NCBI RefSeq assembly: GCF_040958095.1 | Contig: NC_091193.1 | Location: 24,821,401 to 24,885,400, forward strand | Length of the DNA: 64,000 nt | Direction of reading: 5' to 3' | Origin: Procambarus clarkii | Lineage: Eukaryota > Arthropoda > Malacostraca > Decapoda > Cambaridae | Part shown: one piece after another, positions 30,190 to 40,583 of the stretch | How positions within the stretch are numbered: position 1 is the stretch's first letter | Layout of the letters: each line of letters begins with the position of its first letter | The notes under the pieces: generated by a model | Databases searched by the model: none | What the model was told of the DNA's origin: nothing | Seen by the model: only the letters and a program-made list of their open reading frames with translations | Program-made: the position numbers and the translations under genes

Positions 30190-30652
30190 AGCCACCCAAC
30201 CTTGCCGTTTCCCATCAGCCAAAGAACTGGGGTGTGGATCGCCGGTGTGGGGTTTTTGGCTCCCCCTTCACCCCTCCCGGGGAGGGGGGAGCTGCGCAGA
30301 CATACGGCGCGGCTTGTGTGATGTCATGCTTGTTTGCTCGTTTTCATTTAGGGAGTTCTGTCCACTCGTTTGTCTATTTTCGTCGGTTTCACCAGAATAG
30401 GAGGTTGTTTTGGGGCGCTTACCTTTCTGGGTGCCTGTCCCGGTCGATGGCAGATAAAGAATGCTCCAAAATCACAAGTGCATTTCAATAGGCCATTACC
30501 CCTCGTGGCTCTCTGAGGGGGCTAGTTTATGGACTGTGGTCCCCGGTAGTCCTAGAACTCCCCCCACATCGACTGATGCCAAATGTAGGGATATCCATAT
30601 CAGCCTGGATAGCTCCGGGGACCGAAGGGGCGTCCCCCAGAAATAATTATAA
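30190..30652 (-). repeat. Left inverted terminal repeat of DIRS copy C
   Basis: Carries the GGCTCCCCCTTCACCCC block, GCTTACCTTTCTGGGTGCC, GGTCGATGGCAGATAAAGAA and CAGCCTGGATAGCTCCGGGG blocks in the order of the other terminal repeats. Confidence 0.8.
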
Positions 30653-30772
30653 AATTTAATAGTGCATCCTCACTCTAACGAACCCCGCTCTAGCGAATTC
30701 TCGGAAGATCCGAACAAATTGAATTCGGTACTAAATGTTCAGTGGAACATACAAATGTTCAATTAACCCTTA

Positions 30773-32365
30773 AAGTGCGCATCACGTCATATGACGTGTT
30801 GGACGTTGTTCCAGTCAACTGCGCATCACGTCATATGACGTGTTGGAGTACTACGCAAGATTTAAACGGCCCGCGGATACATGGGGTTCACTACACCATC
30901 AGGGCTCTTGTAAACAGACGCCATTTTAAAAAAAAATCGTGGGCCAAACTCCCGGGTGTTATTGGCCTCAGTATTGAGTGAGCAACCAAGCCTGACGCAC
31001 GCAGCATGAGCTAACAGCACTGCTGTTCAGCTTGTGACCACAGCATCGCCTAAAAATGCCAAAATATACTTGTTCATGCTATTATGTAGTGATGATATTA
31101 TTACAGAAGACCCCTGACTGTGATAAAACTGACCAGGGTTCTGATAATAGCAGAATTGTGGTGATATTTAGTGCTGTGCGCCATGGAGTGAGGAGTAATG
31201 CTGTGGGAGGGAGGATGGTGGCGATGTCTTCTGACTGTGTGTGGCCACCTTTTATTGACTGCACTCACCATACCAGCTTAGTGGTTCGCTATGGTGAACA
31301 CAAATGTAGATACTTATATATAACGTGTGTATAGAGGGTATAAACAGCAAGAGAAGGTTGGGAGCCGCCATTTTGGTGAGGGCGGTGGCGTCGTCTGCAT
31401 GACGCCACCGTGCAGACGACGGTGTTCTTTACTGGTTACCACGATGGTCTTTGGGCACCATACCGGTTTATTTGTACAAGTATGGTGAATAAAACAGATA
31501 GATATTTACTGGTATATATAATGTCTGTATATAGCGTAATAACACCACACAGTATTGTTGGAGGAGAAATAATAGTGCGTCTGGCCTTGAGGGCGGCAGC
31601 CATCAGCTGACTGTGTGAGGTCCTACGTCTTTGTGCCTTTACTCACCATACAAGCTTAGATGTACAGTTATGGTGAACAAAACATGTAGATAGATACTTA
31701 TATATAACGTCTGTATATAGTGAATTATAGCAAAAACAGTATTGTGGGAGGAGAATGTGGGTGAGTCAGATGACTTGAGGGAGGGCGGGAGTGGCTGGCT
31801 GGTACACGGCGGTCGGTCACTCGTTACTTTTTGACTCATAATAGCTACTTAGTGGTTCGTTATAGTGAACAAAACATGCAGATACTTATATATAACCTGT
31901 GCTTATAGTGTAATAACCGACAAAGTATTTGTTCACTGATTGATGAACATAATTGAATCAACAATATGCACACCATATTTTTGAGTACAGCAATGATTCA
32001 CTCATTTTATTATATAAATATATCAAATTACACACTATTGAATAATATTACAGCAAAAACACTATGAAAAATCAATCAGAGACATTGAAATAATTAGGTA
32101 ATTATCTCTTTGTGGCAACTCCGGCCTGACAGCTGGCGAGCAACAGACCGCCTGGGACACACGCTGAGTCAGCGCCTATTTTTTGCCAGATTTCCCTGCT
32201 CTATAGCGGGCAATATATGCCACTTACAATTTTTTTATTATTTTTCCCGTGATCAGTGAACACAAATTAACAGGTTAGGAAGAAAAAATAATTTTTTTTT
32301 TTTTCAAAATTACATGCGCCTGTGGGGAAGAAAGGATATTATACCCCTAGCATGTTAAGGGTTAA
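30773..32365. mobile_element. TTAA-flanked non-autonomous piggyBac-type element X1
   Basis: TTAA at 30773-30776 and 32362-32365 flank a 1.6-kb body that begins CCCTTAAAGTGCGCATCACG and ends CATGTTAAGGG. Sister copies V1 and V2 show the empty site (GATTAAGCAAGG). A subterminal block with the perfect palindrome CACGTCATATGACGTG occurs twice (within 30782-30848). The middle (31060-31930) is a set of degenerate ~230-base tandem units with TTATATATAACGTCTGTATA. No transposase gene is present. Confidence 0.9.
31060..31930 (+). repeat. Tandem ~230-base units inside element X1
   Basis: Each unit has ACCAGCTTAGT-like, GTTCGTTATGGTGAAC-like, GATACTTATATATAACG, TGTATATAGTG and CAAAAACAGTATTGTGGGAG phrases. 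Roughly four units are visible. The same units occur about six times in element X2 (55000-56270). Confidence 0.75.
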
Positions 32366-32522
32366 ACAAGGATTGTTCGTCCAAGCGATCACCGAAACCG
32401 AGCTATCATAGTTGATAACAGCCACTGTCATCAATTATGATACACCAAAGTGTAAACAGTTGTACAGTATTATATTTGCTTACCCACTGTTTCCAGTGAG
32501 AAATGATTGAAGGATGATAAAA

Positions 32523-33617
32523 TGGTGTCAGGGGAGGCAGGTTGAGTCATTGGTGAGGGTTGGAGTCTGGGGGGCAAGTGATGTCAGTAGTTGGGGGTTT
32601 AGTGTCAGGAGGCAGGTGGTGGAAGTTATTCTCATTGGGGGGTTGTCAGAGAAGACCTGGTGGTGTCAGTGGTGGAAGTTGTCAGGGGAGGCAGGTGGTA
32701 TTAGGGGGAGACAGGTGGTGTCAGGGGAGGCAGGTGGTGTCAGGAGAGGCAGGTGGTATCAAGGGTGGCAGGTGGTGTCAAGGGTAGCAGGTGGTGTCAG
32801 GGAGGCAGGTGTTGTCAGGGGAGGCAAGTGGTATCAGATGGTGTCAAAGGAGGCAGGTGGTGGTAGTTATTCTCATTGGGGTTGTCAGGAAAGACCTGGT
32901 GGTGTCAGTGGTGGAAGTTGTCAGGGGAGGCAAGTGGTGTCAGGGAGAGACAGGTGGTGTCAGGGGAGGCAGGTGGTGTCAGGAGAGGCAGGTGGTGTCA
33001 AGGGTGGCAGGTGGTGGCAGGTGGTGGCAAGGGGGGCAGGTGGTGTCAGGTGTTGCCAGGGGAGGCAGGTGGTATCAGGTGGTGTCAGAGGAGGCAGATG
33101 GTGTCAGGGGAGGCAGGTGATGTCAGGGGAGGCAGGTGATGTAAGGGAAGGCAGGTGGTGTCAGAGGAGGCAGGTGGTGTCAGGGGGAGGCAGGTGGTGG
33201 CAAGTCGTGTCAGGGGAGGCAGGTGGTGTCAGGTGTTGTCAGGGGGAGGCAGGTGTTGTCAGGAGGAGGCAGGTGGTGTCAGTGGAGGCTGGTGGTGTCA
33301 GGTGTTGTCAGGGGAGGCAGGTGGTGTCAGGGGAGACAGGTGGTGTCAGGGGAGGCAGGTGGTGTCAGGGGAGGCAGGTGTTGTCAGGGGAGGCAGGTGG
33401 TGTCAGGGGAGGCAGGGGAGAGGCAGGTGTTGCCAGGTGTTCTCAGGGGGAGGCAGGTGTTGTCAGGTGTTCTCAGGGGGAGGCAGGTGGTATCAGGGGA
33501 GGCAGGTGGTGTCAGGTGTTGTCAGGGGGAGACAGGTGGTGGCAGGTGTTGTCAGGGGAGGCAGGTGGTGTCAGGGGAAGCAGGTGGTGTCAGGGGAGGC
33601 AGGTGGGGTCAGTGGGT
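32523..33617. repeat. 19-bp minisatellite, about 55 units
   Basis: The dominant unit is GGTGGTGTCAGGGGAGGCA (19 bases), with variants GGTGTTGTCAGGGGAGGCA and GGTGGTGTCAGGGGGAGGCA. It is the single-unit relative of the 38-base dimer array at 19178. A 170-base segment containing TTATTCTCATTGGGG is itself duplicated at 32620-32700 and 32870-32940. Open frames through it are artefacts. Confidence 0.92.
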
Positions 33618-33717
33618 GAGCTCTGGTTATCAGTTATCTGCTAGTTGGCAATACGTGGCTGGCGCCTCCATACTTCCACCTCGATAGTTCACTCACTGTC
33701 TGCTTTTCACCAAATTA

Positions 33718-34054
33718 GGAGAGAAAATTTTACCATTTGAGTGGTTTGTAACACATCACTCTATCATAATCCTTAGTCAAAATGAAGAATGCATAATAAA
33801 TGGGGGTATCAGTGGCGAGGGGGATGTATTAGGGGGGTTAGAAAGTCAGCTAGCATCTATGTTTTTTGTTTTTGTTTTTTTGTTGTTGTTTTTTCGTTGG
33901 GTGTGTTGAAGGAGACGCCTCCAAGTTTAGCCCTTCTCCCTGCTGCTACCTCAATACACCCCGTACTAAACTCGAGAATATTTTACTATTTTAGTTGCTT
34001 GTAACAATGCTTTATTATATTATGTAGTCAAAATGAAGAATTCATAAAAAATGG
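33718..34054 (+). repeat. Diverged duplicated AT-rich segment between minisatellites
   Basis: GAGAAAATTTTACCATTTGA, TAGTCAAAATGAAGAATGCA and a GTATCAGTGG end at 33718-33815 correspond to GAGAATATTTTACTATTTTA, TAGTCAAAATGAAGAATTCA and GTGTCAGTGG at 33975-34060. It suggests an older, larger repeat period in the element. Confidence 0.65.
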
Positions 34055-34490
34055 AGGTGTCAGTGGTGGGGGATGGTGTCAGTGGTGAGGGATGGTGTCA
34101 AGAGAAGTTTGGTGGTTGGGATGGTGTCAAGAGAAGTTTGGTGGTTGGGATGGTGTCAAGAAAAGTTGGTGGTGGGGGATGGTGTCAGTGGTAGGGGATG
34201 GTGTCAGTGGTGGGGGATGGCGTCAGTGGTGGGGGATGGTGTCAGTGGTGGGGGATGGTGTCAGTGGTGGGGGATGGTGTCAGTGGTGGGGGATGGTGTC
34301 AGTGGTGGGGGATGGTGTCAGTGGTGGGGGATGGTGTCAGTGGTGGGGGATGGTGTCAGTGGTGGGGGATGGTGTCAGTGGTGGGGGATGGTGTCAGTGG
34401 TGGGGGATGGTGTCAGTGGTGGGGGATGGTGTCAGTGGTGAGGGATGGTGTCAGTGGTGGAGGATGGTGTCAGTGGTGGGGGGGGGGGGG
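34055..34490. repeat. 19-bp minisatellite GGTGTCAGTGGTGGGGGAT
   Basis: At least 15 near-perfect tandem copies of a third 19-base unit, with flanking longer variants (GGTGTCAAGAGAAGTTTGGT). It ends in a run of 14 G. The 19-base period and the GGTGTCAGTGG core link it to the arrays at 19178 and 32523. Confidence 0.93.
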
Positions 34491-34529
34491 GGGGTCAAGA
34501 GAAGTTTGGTGGTGGGGAATGGTGTCAGA

Positions 34530-34643
34530 GAAGCGACTGATGACAAAGAGCTGGCAGATTATTATCGACACCTAAAGGGCATGAAAGATATTATAATGAA
34601 GCAGTGCACAACGAAGAAACAAACTATAATTCAAAAGTTTTAG
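34530..34643 (+). pseudogene. Transposase-like C-terminal remnant
   Basis: About 38 codons in one frame: EATDDKELADYYRHLKGMKD, then IIMKQCTTKKQTIIQKF and stop. The acidic-to-basic helix followed by K-Q-T-x-I-x-K-F resembles the C-terminal tail of Tigger/jerky-like transposases. It is the only protein-coding hint for the minisatellite-bearing element. The frame runs out of the minisatellite, so the start is not real. Confidence 0.45.
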
Positions 34644-34650
34644 TACAGTT

Positions 34651-35417
34651 TCACAGTAGGCCTTCAGGACCAGCACCCAGCACTAGCATGGACTCCCTTT
34701 GTGAGTCGGGTGCAATTTTTCCTAATGCAAATGTGTCCTGGCATATGTATAAAAAATATATATATATTTTTTAAGAAGGTTGTTGGGGCCGAATGGATGG
34801 AACGACTTCCATACTGGAACGAATCGGCTTCGAGGAGAACTACCCAGGACGTGTACAACACTACATCAAAAATGTACCGTCCGGAAAAGGAACAAAGAAA
34901 AGGCCGTAACCAGGGCCGTAATCCATAGCATAGCCAATAAGCCCATACTAATATACACAACAATGAGTAGTATAGAGGAAGGAAATATGGAAACATGCAA
35001 TGAAAAGACCCTAAATATAGTCCAAGCACCAGTAGCTAGTGACAAGAGAGTATAATCCATTAGATGAACTAATAAGATCTAGGAAACAAGTGTTAACAGA
35101 ATGTACATGATCAAATATACACACAGACACTCCAATGTACATATAAGGGTGCAGCCAGGCACTGAACGACAGTCAATGAAGGAGTGTCCAGATAGCATTG
35201 AGTCAATAAATGAGTGCCCAGATAGCATCGATATAAGCACAAAGTAAGATCACGTTAAGATATATGCAAATGGGCAAAACAACACATCACAAACAATACC
35301 CAACACTCACCCAAAAAATGAGAATCATCACCCGGCTGACAGTGTTGCCAGACCGTATACTCTCACCTGTAGAACGTAGACACTATCGTGTCATGACACA
35401 GCTGAGCCATTTACAGG
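34651..35417. other. Unassigned intron DNA
   Basis: No recognised gene or repeat. A TATATATATTTTTT tract lies near 34750-34772. A phrase at 34781-34850 could be a remnant of an unknown element, but I cannot place it. Confidence 0.35.
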
Positions 35418-36089
35418 GTAATACTTTTGCGCCTCGGGCATGTGCGCCACAAACTTAGAGGTCATGCCCCCAGTTTGCAGGAGAACGAGAGGCGACACCG
35501 AAATGTGTATACTAGTTTCAGTTTTCTCACCTTAATTCTCGTGCTACGTCGTTCATTTTGGTATCATTGTGTTTGCAACTAAATTCCCTGCAGGTGTATA
35601 TGCATATAATGGCCAAAAGCCCAGCGTGACTCCCCGCAGTAAAGCCTAAAGTTACCTACGAACGAGCATCAATTTGCTCACCACAGCCTAATGTGTATAC
35701 TCGTTCAGTTTGATAACATAAATTTTTGTGTTACGTCTTTCATTTTGGTATCAAATTGTTTGCAATATAAAAGGCGCGTATTTAAAGCTATTCCCATAAT
35801 AATAGAGCAATAACTGAAATTTTAACAAATATTATAATTTTGGACGCTCATCATTACAAAATTATTTATATCTTTCCAGTGTTTAGACATCAATTTTTGT
35901 GTTACATCTTTCATTTTGGTATCAAACTGTAAGCACTCTAAAGGCGCTCATTTTTAAACTATCCCGAAGTCGATTGGATAATAAATGAATTTTATACAAA
36001 AAAATTTTTATCAGATGCCAGCACAGTCCAATGCACTCAAGACAAAAAAATCAGACGCCATGGTCATTCGAAGAGTGCAATAGTGTTAA
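35418..36089. mobile_element. piggyBac-type tandem-unit MITE
   Basis: Left end GTAATACTTTTGCGCCTCGG (TTAA changed to GTAA), right end GAGTGCAATAGTGTTAAC with TTAA at 36086-36089. Between them are 3-4 units each containing ATTTTGGTATCA, TTGCAA and TATATGCATA-like words. The same layout is at 42435-43463. The ends resemble the piggyBac copies (TTAACACTTTCGC at 63112), so this is probably a deletion derivative of that family. Confidence 0.75.
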
Positions 36090-36090
36090 C

Positions 36091-37762
36091 ATTCCAGGAG
36101 CATCACTAGAGGATTATGTCCAGAGTCGCACGCACAGACACAATAAGAATTTCAGAGAACAACATAGAGCGGATAGAGGTGTCTAGAGATGAAGTGGAAA
36201 CTATGCTAAAGGAGCTCAGTAAGAACAAAGCAGCTGGCCCAGATGGAGTTTCACCATGGGTTCTGAGAGAATGTGCATCTGAGCTCAGCATTCCACTTCA
36301 CCTGATCTTTCAGGCATCCCTGTGTACAGGAATCATAGCAGACGTGTGGAAATAGGCTAACATAGTTCCAATCTACAAAAGTGACAGCAGGGAAGACCCC
36401 CTCAATTATAGACCTGTATCATTGACAAGTGTAGTAGTGAAAGTATTGGAAAAACTAATCAAAACTAAATGGGTAGAACACCTAGAGAGAAATGATATAA
36501 TATCAGACAGACAGTATGGTTTTCGATCTGGAAGATCCTGTGTATCGAATTTACTCCGTTTCTATGATCGAGCAACAGAGATATTACAGGAAAGAGATGG
36601 TTGGGTTGACTGCATCTATCTGGACCTAAAAAAGGCTTTCAACAGAGTTCCACATAAGAGGTTGTTCTGGAAACTAGAAAATATTGGAGGGGTGACAGGT
36701 AAGCTTTTAACATGGGTGAAAAATTTTCTGACTGATAGAAAAATGAAGGCAGTAATCAGAGGCAATGTATAGGACTGGAGAAATGTCACAAGTGGAGTAC
36801 CACAGGGCTCAGTTCTTGCACCAGTGATGTTTATTGTCTACATAAATGATCTACCAGTTGGTATACAGAATTATATGAACATGTTTGCTGATGATGCTAA
36901 GATAATAGGAAGGATAAGAAACTTAGATGATTGTCATGCTCTTCAAGATGACCTGGACAAAATAAGTATATGGAGCACCACTTGGCAAATGGAATTTAAT
37001 GTTAATAAATGCCATGTTATGGAATGTGGAATAGGAGAACATAGACCCCACACAACCTATATATTATGTGAGAAATCTTTAAAGAATTCTGATAAAGAAA
37101 GAGATCTAGGGGTGGTTCTAGATAGAAAACTATCACCTAAGGACCACATAAAGAATATTGTGCGAGGAGCCTATGCCACGCTTTCTAACTTCAGAATTGC
37201 TTTTAAAGACATGGATGGCGATATACTAAAGAAATTGTTCACGACTTTTGTTAGGCCAAAGCTAGAATATGCAGCGGTTGTGTGGTGCCCATATCTTAAG
37301 AAGCACATCAACAAACTGGAAAAGGTGCAAAGACATGCTACTAAGTGGCTCCCAGAACTGAAGGGCAAGAACTACGAGGAGAGGTTAGGGGCAAGAACTA
37401 CGAGGAGAGGTTAGAGGCATTAAATATGCCAAAATTAGAAGACAGAAGGAAAAGAGGTGATATGATCGCTACATACAAAATAGTAACAGGAATTGATAAA
37501 ATCGATAGGGAAGATTTCCTGAGGCCTGGAACTTTAAGAACAAGATGTCATAGATTTAAACTAGCTAAACACAGATGCCGAAGAAATAAAAGAAAATTAA
37601 CTTTCGCAAACAGAGTGGTAGATGGTTGGAACAAGTTAGGTGAGAAGGTGGTGGAGGCCAAGACTGTCAGTAGTTTCAAAGCATTATATGACAAAGAGTG
37701 CTGGGAAGACGGGACACCACGAGCGTAGCTCTCATCCTGTAACTACACTTAGGTAATTACAC
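36091..37762 (+). mobile_element. CR1/Jockey-like LINE, RT to 3' end
   Basis: Starts directly after the TTAA of the preceding MITE and ends in the 3' tail CACTTAGGTAATTACAC. It contains the entire RT region but no endonuclease. Related fragments are at 16486, 45447 and 56862. The tail TTAGGTAATTAC recurs at 45430 and 56862 in inverse. Confidence 0.85.
36116..37728 (+). pseudogene. CR1/Jockey-like reverse transcriptase, two stops and one frameshift
   Basis: Motifs in order: KAAGPDGVSPWVLRECA, TAG stop at 36353-36355 where a Lys would be expected, NYRPVSLTSVVVKVLEKL, DRQYGFRSGRSC, IYLDLKKAFNRVPHKRL (motif A), a TAG at 36770-36772, GVPQGSVLAPVMFIVYINDL, MFADDAKI (catalytic FADD), KERDLGVVLD, RPKLEYAAVVWCPYLKKHI, LEKVQRHATKWLPEL, then GDMIATYKIVTG and a C-terminus with VVDGWNKL. 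A 26-base tandem duplication at 37364-37415 shifts the frame. RT activity would need all three lesions absent. Among the CR1-like copies it is the most complete. Confidence 0.9.
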
Positions 37763-38205
37763 TGACTATAAACAAAATGATCATCCTCAGGCCATGCGCA
37801 GAATGCATGAGGACCGAGGAGGCTCCTCCCTTCCGTTGGGGAAGGGAGTCTACAAGGTTTATTAAACAATCATAATAAATACTGAGACATTACTGAGAGA
37901 GGAGCAGATATGAAAATAATTAGATACAACAGGGAAAGACGATAAGCAGTACAGGAGAGTACCAACAAAGCCCATAAAAGGCCAGAGGTAAACCTCACCG
38001 GAAATCGATAGATGTTCCAATAGTATGGCAAGTCCAAAGATCCACCTGAATCTTCGAGACCCTTAATAATCAAGCGCAAAATCACGGAGGCCAATATGGG
38101 CCCATGGCTATGCAGGATCCCGATAAGAAGCAAACAAGATCGTGACGTGACGGAGAATACATGTCCTTGATAGAATGTTGAGAAAGTGGATAAAAGTACC
38201 CAGTC
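37763..38205. other. Unassigned intron DNA with a possible DIRS/SINE border
   Basis: No gene seen. The sequence GGAGGCTCCTCCCTTCCG near 37818 is a short inverted repeat. Not placed in a family. Confidence 0.3.
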
Positions 38206-38207
38206 GA

Positions 38208-38455
38208 GCCGGGGAGCCAGTCGGCCGAGAGGACAGCACTCTGGGCTTGTGATCCTGTGGTCCCGGGTTCGATCCCAGGCGCCGGCGAGAAACAATGGGC
38301 AGAGTTTCTTTCACCCTATGCCCCTGTTACCTAGCAGTAAAATAGGTACCTGGGTGTTAGTCAGCTGTCACGGGCTGCTTCCCGGGGGGGGGGAGGCCTG
38401 GTCGAGGACCGGGCCGTGGGGACACTAAAGCCCCGAAATCATCTCAAGATAACCC
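38208..38455 (+). mobile_element. tRNA-SINE with a different tRNA-like head
   Basis: The head 38208-38286 has A box-like GTCGGCCGAGAGGAC and B box GGTTCGATCCC, anticodon loop TTGTGAT, and a GC-rich acceptor pair (GCCGG / CCGGC). The body and the tail (CATCTCAAGATAACC) match the SINE at 21103, but the head differs. The two SINEs therefore share a 3' region with different tRNA-derived starts. Confidence 0.85.
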
Positions 38456-38479
38456 ACAGGAATGAAGGAACCAACGGAC

Positions 38480-39500
38480 TCGAAGGGGCATGGAACCGAA
38501 CCCAGGAAGGGGCAGATACAAAACAAATCGTACGCAGGAGGAGGAAGGAAAACCCCACTCCTAGCAACTGCAAGCCCTGCTCCAAGGGCACAAAAACCTA
38601 AGCAAGGCCAACGGGGCCAAGGCCCCAAGGTCAACCTCTCCCCAGCCCCGGGAACCTCCACGGCAGGACCCGGGACCGAACCGCCCCCCCAAAGCCCCGG
38701 CCTCACAAGAAAAAGCCGAGGCAGCCGTAAAAACACTAAGGAAGGGAGCCCACTGATCAGACCCATACACCACAGCTGGAAGAACAGGCTCGATTGTCTC
38801 CGTCGCCACCCCAGAAAGGATAATCCCCGAGACTGCCCAGATCTCAAGACCATCGAAACCCCGCCCTGACCCCGAAACCCACAGACGGTTCAGAACCGGA
38901 TGCAGGGAGGGATGGGGGGGGGGGGGGACCAGACGGAATTACAACATGGGAAAGAGAAGGGGGATGCGGACGGAACCAAAACCGAAGCGACCAATACCCC
39001 CTAGCCCGGGTCCCTACAACCAAAACGGGGCAGCATTGGGGCTTCCGGGTAGCAAACAACCTAACACATTGCAACCACCTGAACCCAACGTGCAATGCCT
39101 GTGTTGCCTGTACCCGCATAGAGTCATCATAGGACTGGGTAACTGAGTCAGAAACCAGCAACAAAACTCGCTGGACTCCGGGTCGAAGGTGTCACTGACC
39201 CAGCAGGCAGCATGACGGAGGCAAAAACAACGAGAGTCACCACGAGACAAGGGGAACAGAGCAACCCTCAAACTTGCACAAAGCGTGAGGGGACTCAGGG
39301 GTCACATCCATCGGACCCCACATGCCCCTGTGGGGGATTCCCAGGGTCCTGAGATTGAACACACACTCAGGGAAGCCCAGGCAGGGTACTGCTAACCAAC
39401 GTCCAAGTCAACCAACAACCTTCTAAGTGCTGAATTCCCAGGACATGTACACTTACAGGAACCTAGCAGGGGGGTTACCACCAGAAAGACAGAAGTACAC
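38480..39500 (-). pseudogene. DIRS copy D gag-like region
   Basis: Minus-strand pieces TAASAFSCEAGALGGRFGPG and GGGSVPGPAVEVPGAGE match copies A and C. Frames are broken. Poly-G/C runs (38917-38930) cause frame ambiguity. Confidence 0.55.
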
Positions 39501-39656
39501 AATATACAATGAATAAATCCACAAGGGCAGTGACGAGGGTTCGAACCTACATTCGAGTGGATCCCAGATGCTGCCTTTATCAACTACATGGCCCTTGTGG
39601 ATTTGTTCATTTGATGCATCACGCTATTGTGATTTCTATGTGTGACACAATATACA
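39497..39656 (-). mobile_element. Second tRNA-SINE family, with 12-bp target duplication
   Basis: The 12-base word ACACAATATACA is repeated at 39497-39508 and 39645-39656. The insert (39509-39644) reads on the minus strand with a leader ending AAATCCACAAGGGCC, an A box-like TAGTTGATAAAGG, B box GGTTCGAACCC and a long inverted end pair (CCACAAGGGC / GCCCTTGTGG), i.e. a tRNA-like fold with an extended acceptor stem. It is unrelated in body to the SINE at 21103. Confidence 0.88.
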
Positions 39657-40159
39657 GATGAGGGCAACCAAGCAAAGGCAGAACCCCCCCCCCCCCTCCC
39701 CAGGCAGGGAAAACAAAAACAAAAAATAAAACCCAGCAAGAGGACAACGTACCCAGGCGGAACAGAGCCAGCCGACATGATAGGTGAAAACTAGCTGTGC
39801 AGTACCCTGCGCCACTACCAGTGCAAACTGGTAGGGGCATAACTCTCTTACTCTAAGGCAAACAAGAGAGCCAGAACACCACCGCACACAAGCACACAAA
39901 GGGGGCCGAAAGCCGAGCAGCAAATGACCAAACAGGCAGAACCCAAGGAAATTGGGGAAGGTGGCCCCAAGCCCGAAGGCCAGTACTTACTGGGCACCTA
40001 GGGAATGTAGCCCTAGTCGCATGCAGCCTGAGTACTGAAGAATCACTCCTGGCTCGCATGCCCTCTATGAGACAGCCACCACACTACAAGGGCACAGAGC
40101 TGAAGACAAAAAACGGAGCACGAGCACATGACTTCAGTCTAGCGCATCAGCCTCAGAAC

Positions 40160-40583
40160 TAAGGTTTTGGATAGCTGGCACAGGGGGTCTGGGGCTCTCC
40201 TTCCCCCTTTCCCAGGGAGGGGGGAGCTGCATAGATGGAGGCACGGCGACATGGTGATATCATACTCTTTTGCTCGTTTTTGTTTAATGAGTTCTGTCCA
40301 CTAGTTCGGCTTTTAGTTGCAATTTCTTAACCAGAATAGGGGTTTGTTTTGGGATGCTTACCTTTCTGGGTGCCTGACCCAGTCAATGGCAGACATAGAA
40401 TGCTTCCAACCACATGGGGGTTTCTATAGGCCATTGCTTCTCGTGCCTCTCTGAGGGGGCCAGGTTCTGGTTTGTGGTCCTTGGTAGGCCTATGATCTCC
40501 TTTCATACTGACTGATGCCAAAGTCTAATATTAGCAATATCAGCCTGGGTAACTCCGGGAAGCCGACGGGGCTCTCCGCAGAA
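40160..40583 (-). repeat. Left inverted terminal repeat of DIRS copy D
   Basis: GGTCTGGGGCTCTCC, GCTTACCTTTCTGGGTGCC, TGGCAGACATAGAATGC and AATATCAGCCTGGGTAAC in the same order as the other copies. 40584-40821, between this end and TMEM11 exon A, shows nothing recognised. Confidence 0.8.

Larger units (their letters stand above)
26972..30652 (-). mobile_element. DIRS copy C (RT, gag and left terminal repeat)
   Basis: On the minus strand: left terminal repeat (about 30650-30190), gag-like region (29260-27755), then reverse transcriptase (27700-27098). The recombinase and right end are missing, cut at the V2 minisatellite. A SINE (29262-29440) is inserted in the gag-like region. The left end reads CCCCCAGAAA, in agreement with the AAA at the junction of the internal complementary regions. 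Confidence 0.85.
30661..34650 (+). mobile_element. Minisatellite-bearing Tigger-like element, copy V3 (fullest copy)
   Basis: The left part (30661-30776) is TA then GTGCATCCTCACTCTAACG and the lead as in V1 and V2. It is split by a TTAA-flanked insertion (30777-32361) and continues at 32366 with ACAAGGATTGTTCGTCCAAG and the minisatellite (32523-33617). Beyond this are two diverged copies of a 100-base AT-rich segment (33718-33815 and 33975-34060), another 19-base minisatellite (34055-34490) and a short transposase-like C-terminus (34530-34643). The 5' end looks like a pogo/Tigger terminus; the right terminal repeat was not found. Confidence 0.7.
38456..40583 (-). mobile_element. DIRS copy D (gag and left terminal repeat)
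   Basis: Minus strand: left terminal repeat (about 40583-40160), gag-like region (40060-38480). RT and recombinase are missing; the SINE at 38208 abuts the truncated end. A second SINE lies at 39509-39644. The left end reads CTCTCCGCAGAAA. Confidence 0.8.

Noticed and set aside
19178..33617. Regularly spaced repeats resembling a CRISPR array
   Set aside because: There are no unique spacers, units are contiguous, and the context is animal nuclear DNA.
32514..33687. A 376-codon open frame with repeated GRQVVSGEAGGVRGG-like peptide
   Set aside because: Same artefact from the 19-base minisatellite.
34073..34643. Repetitive MVSVVGDGVSGGGWCQWWG-type proteins
   Set aside because: Artefact of the 19-base array; only the last 38 codons (34530-34643) look like protein and are annotated separately.
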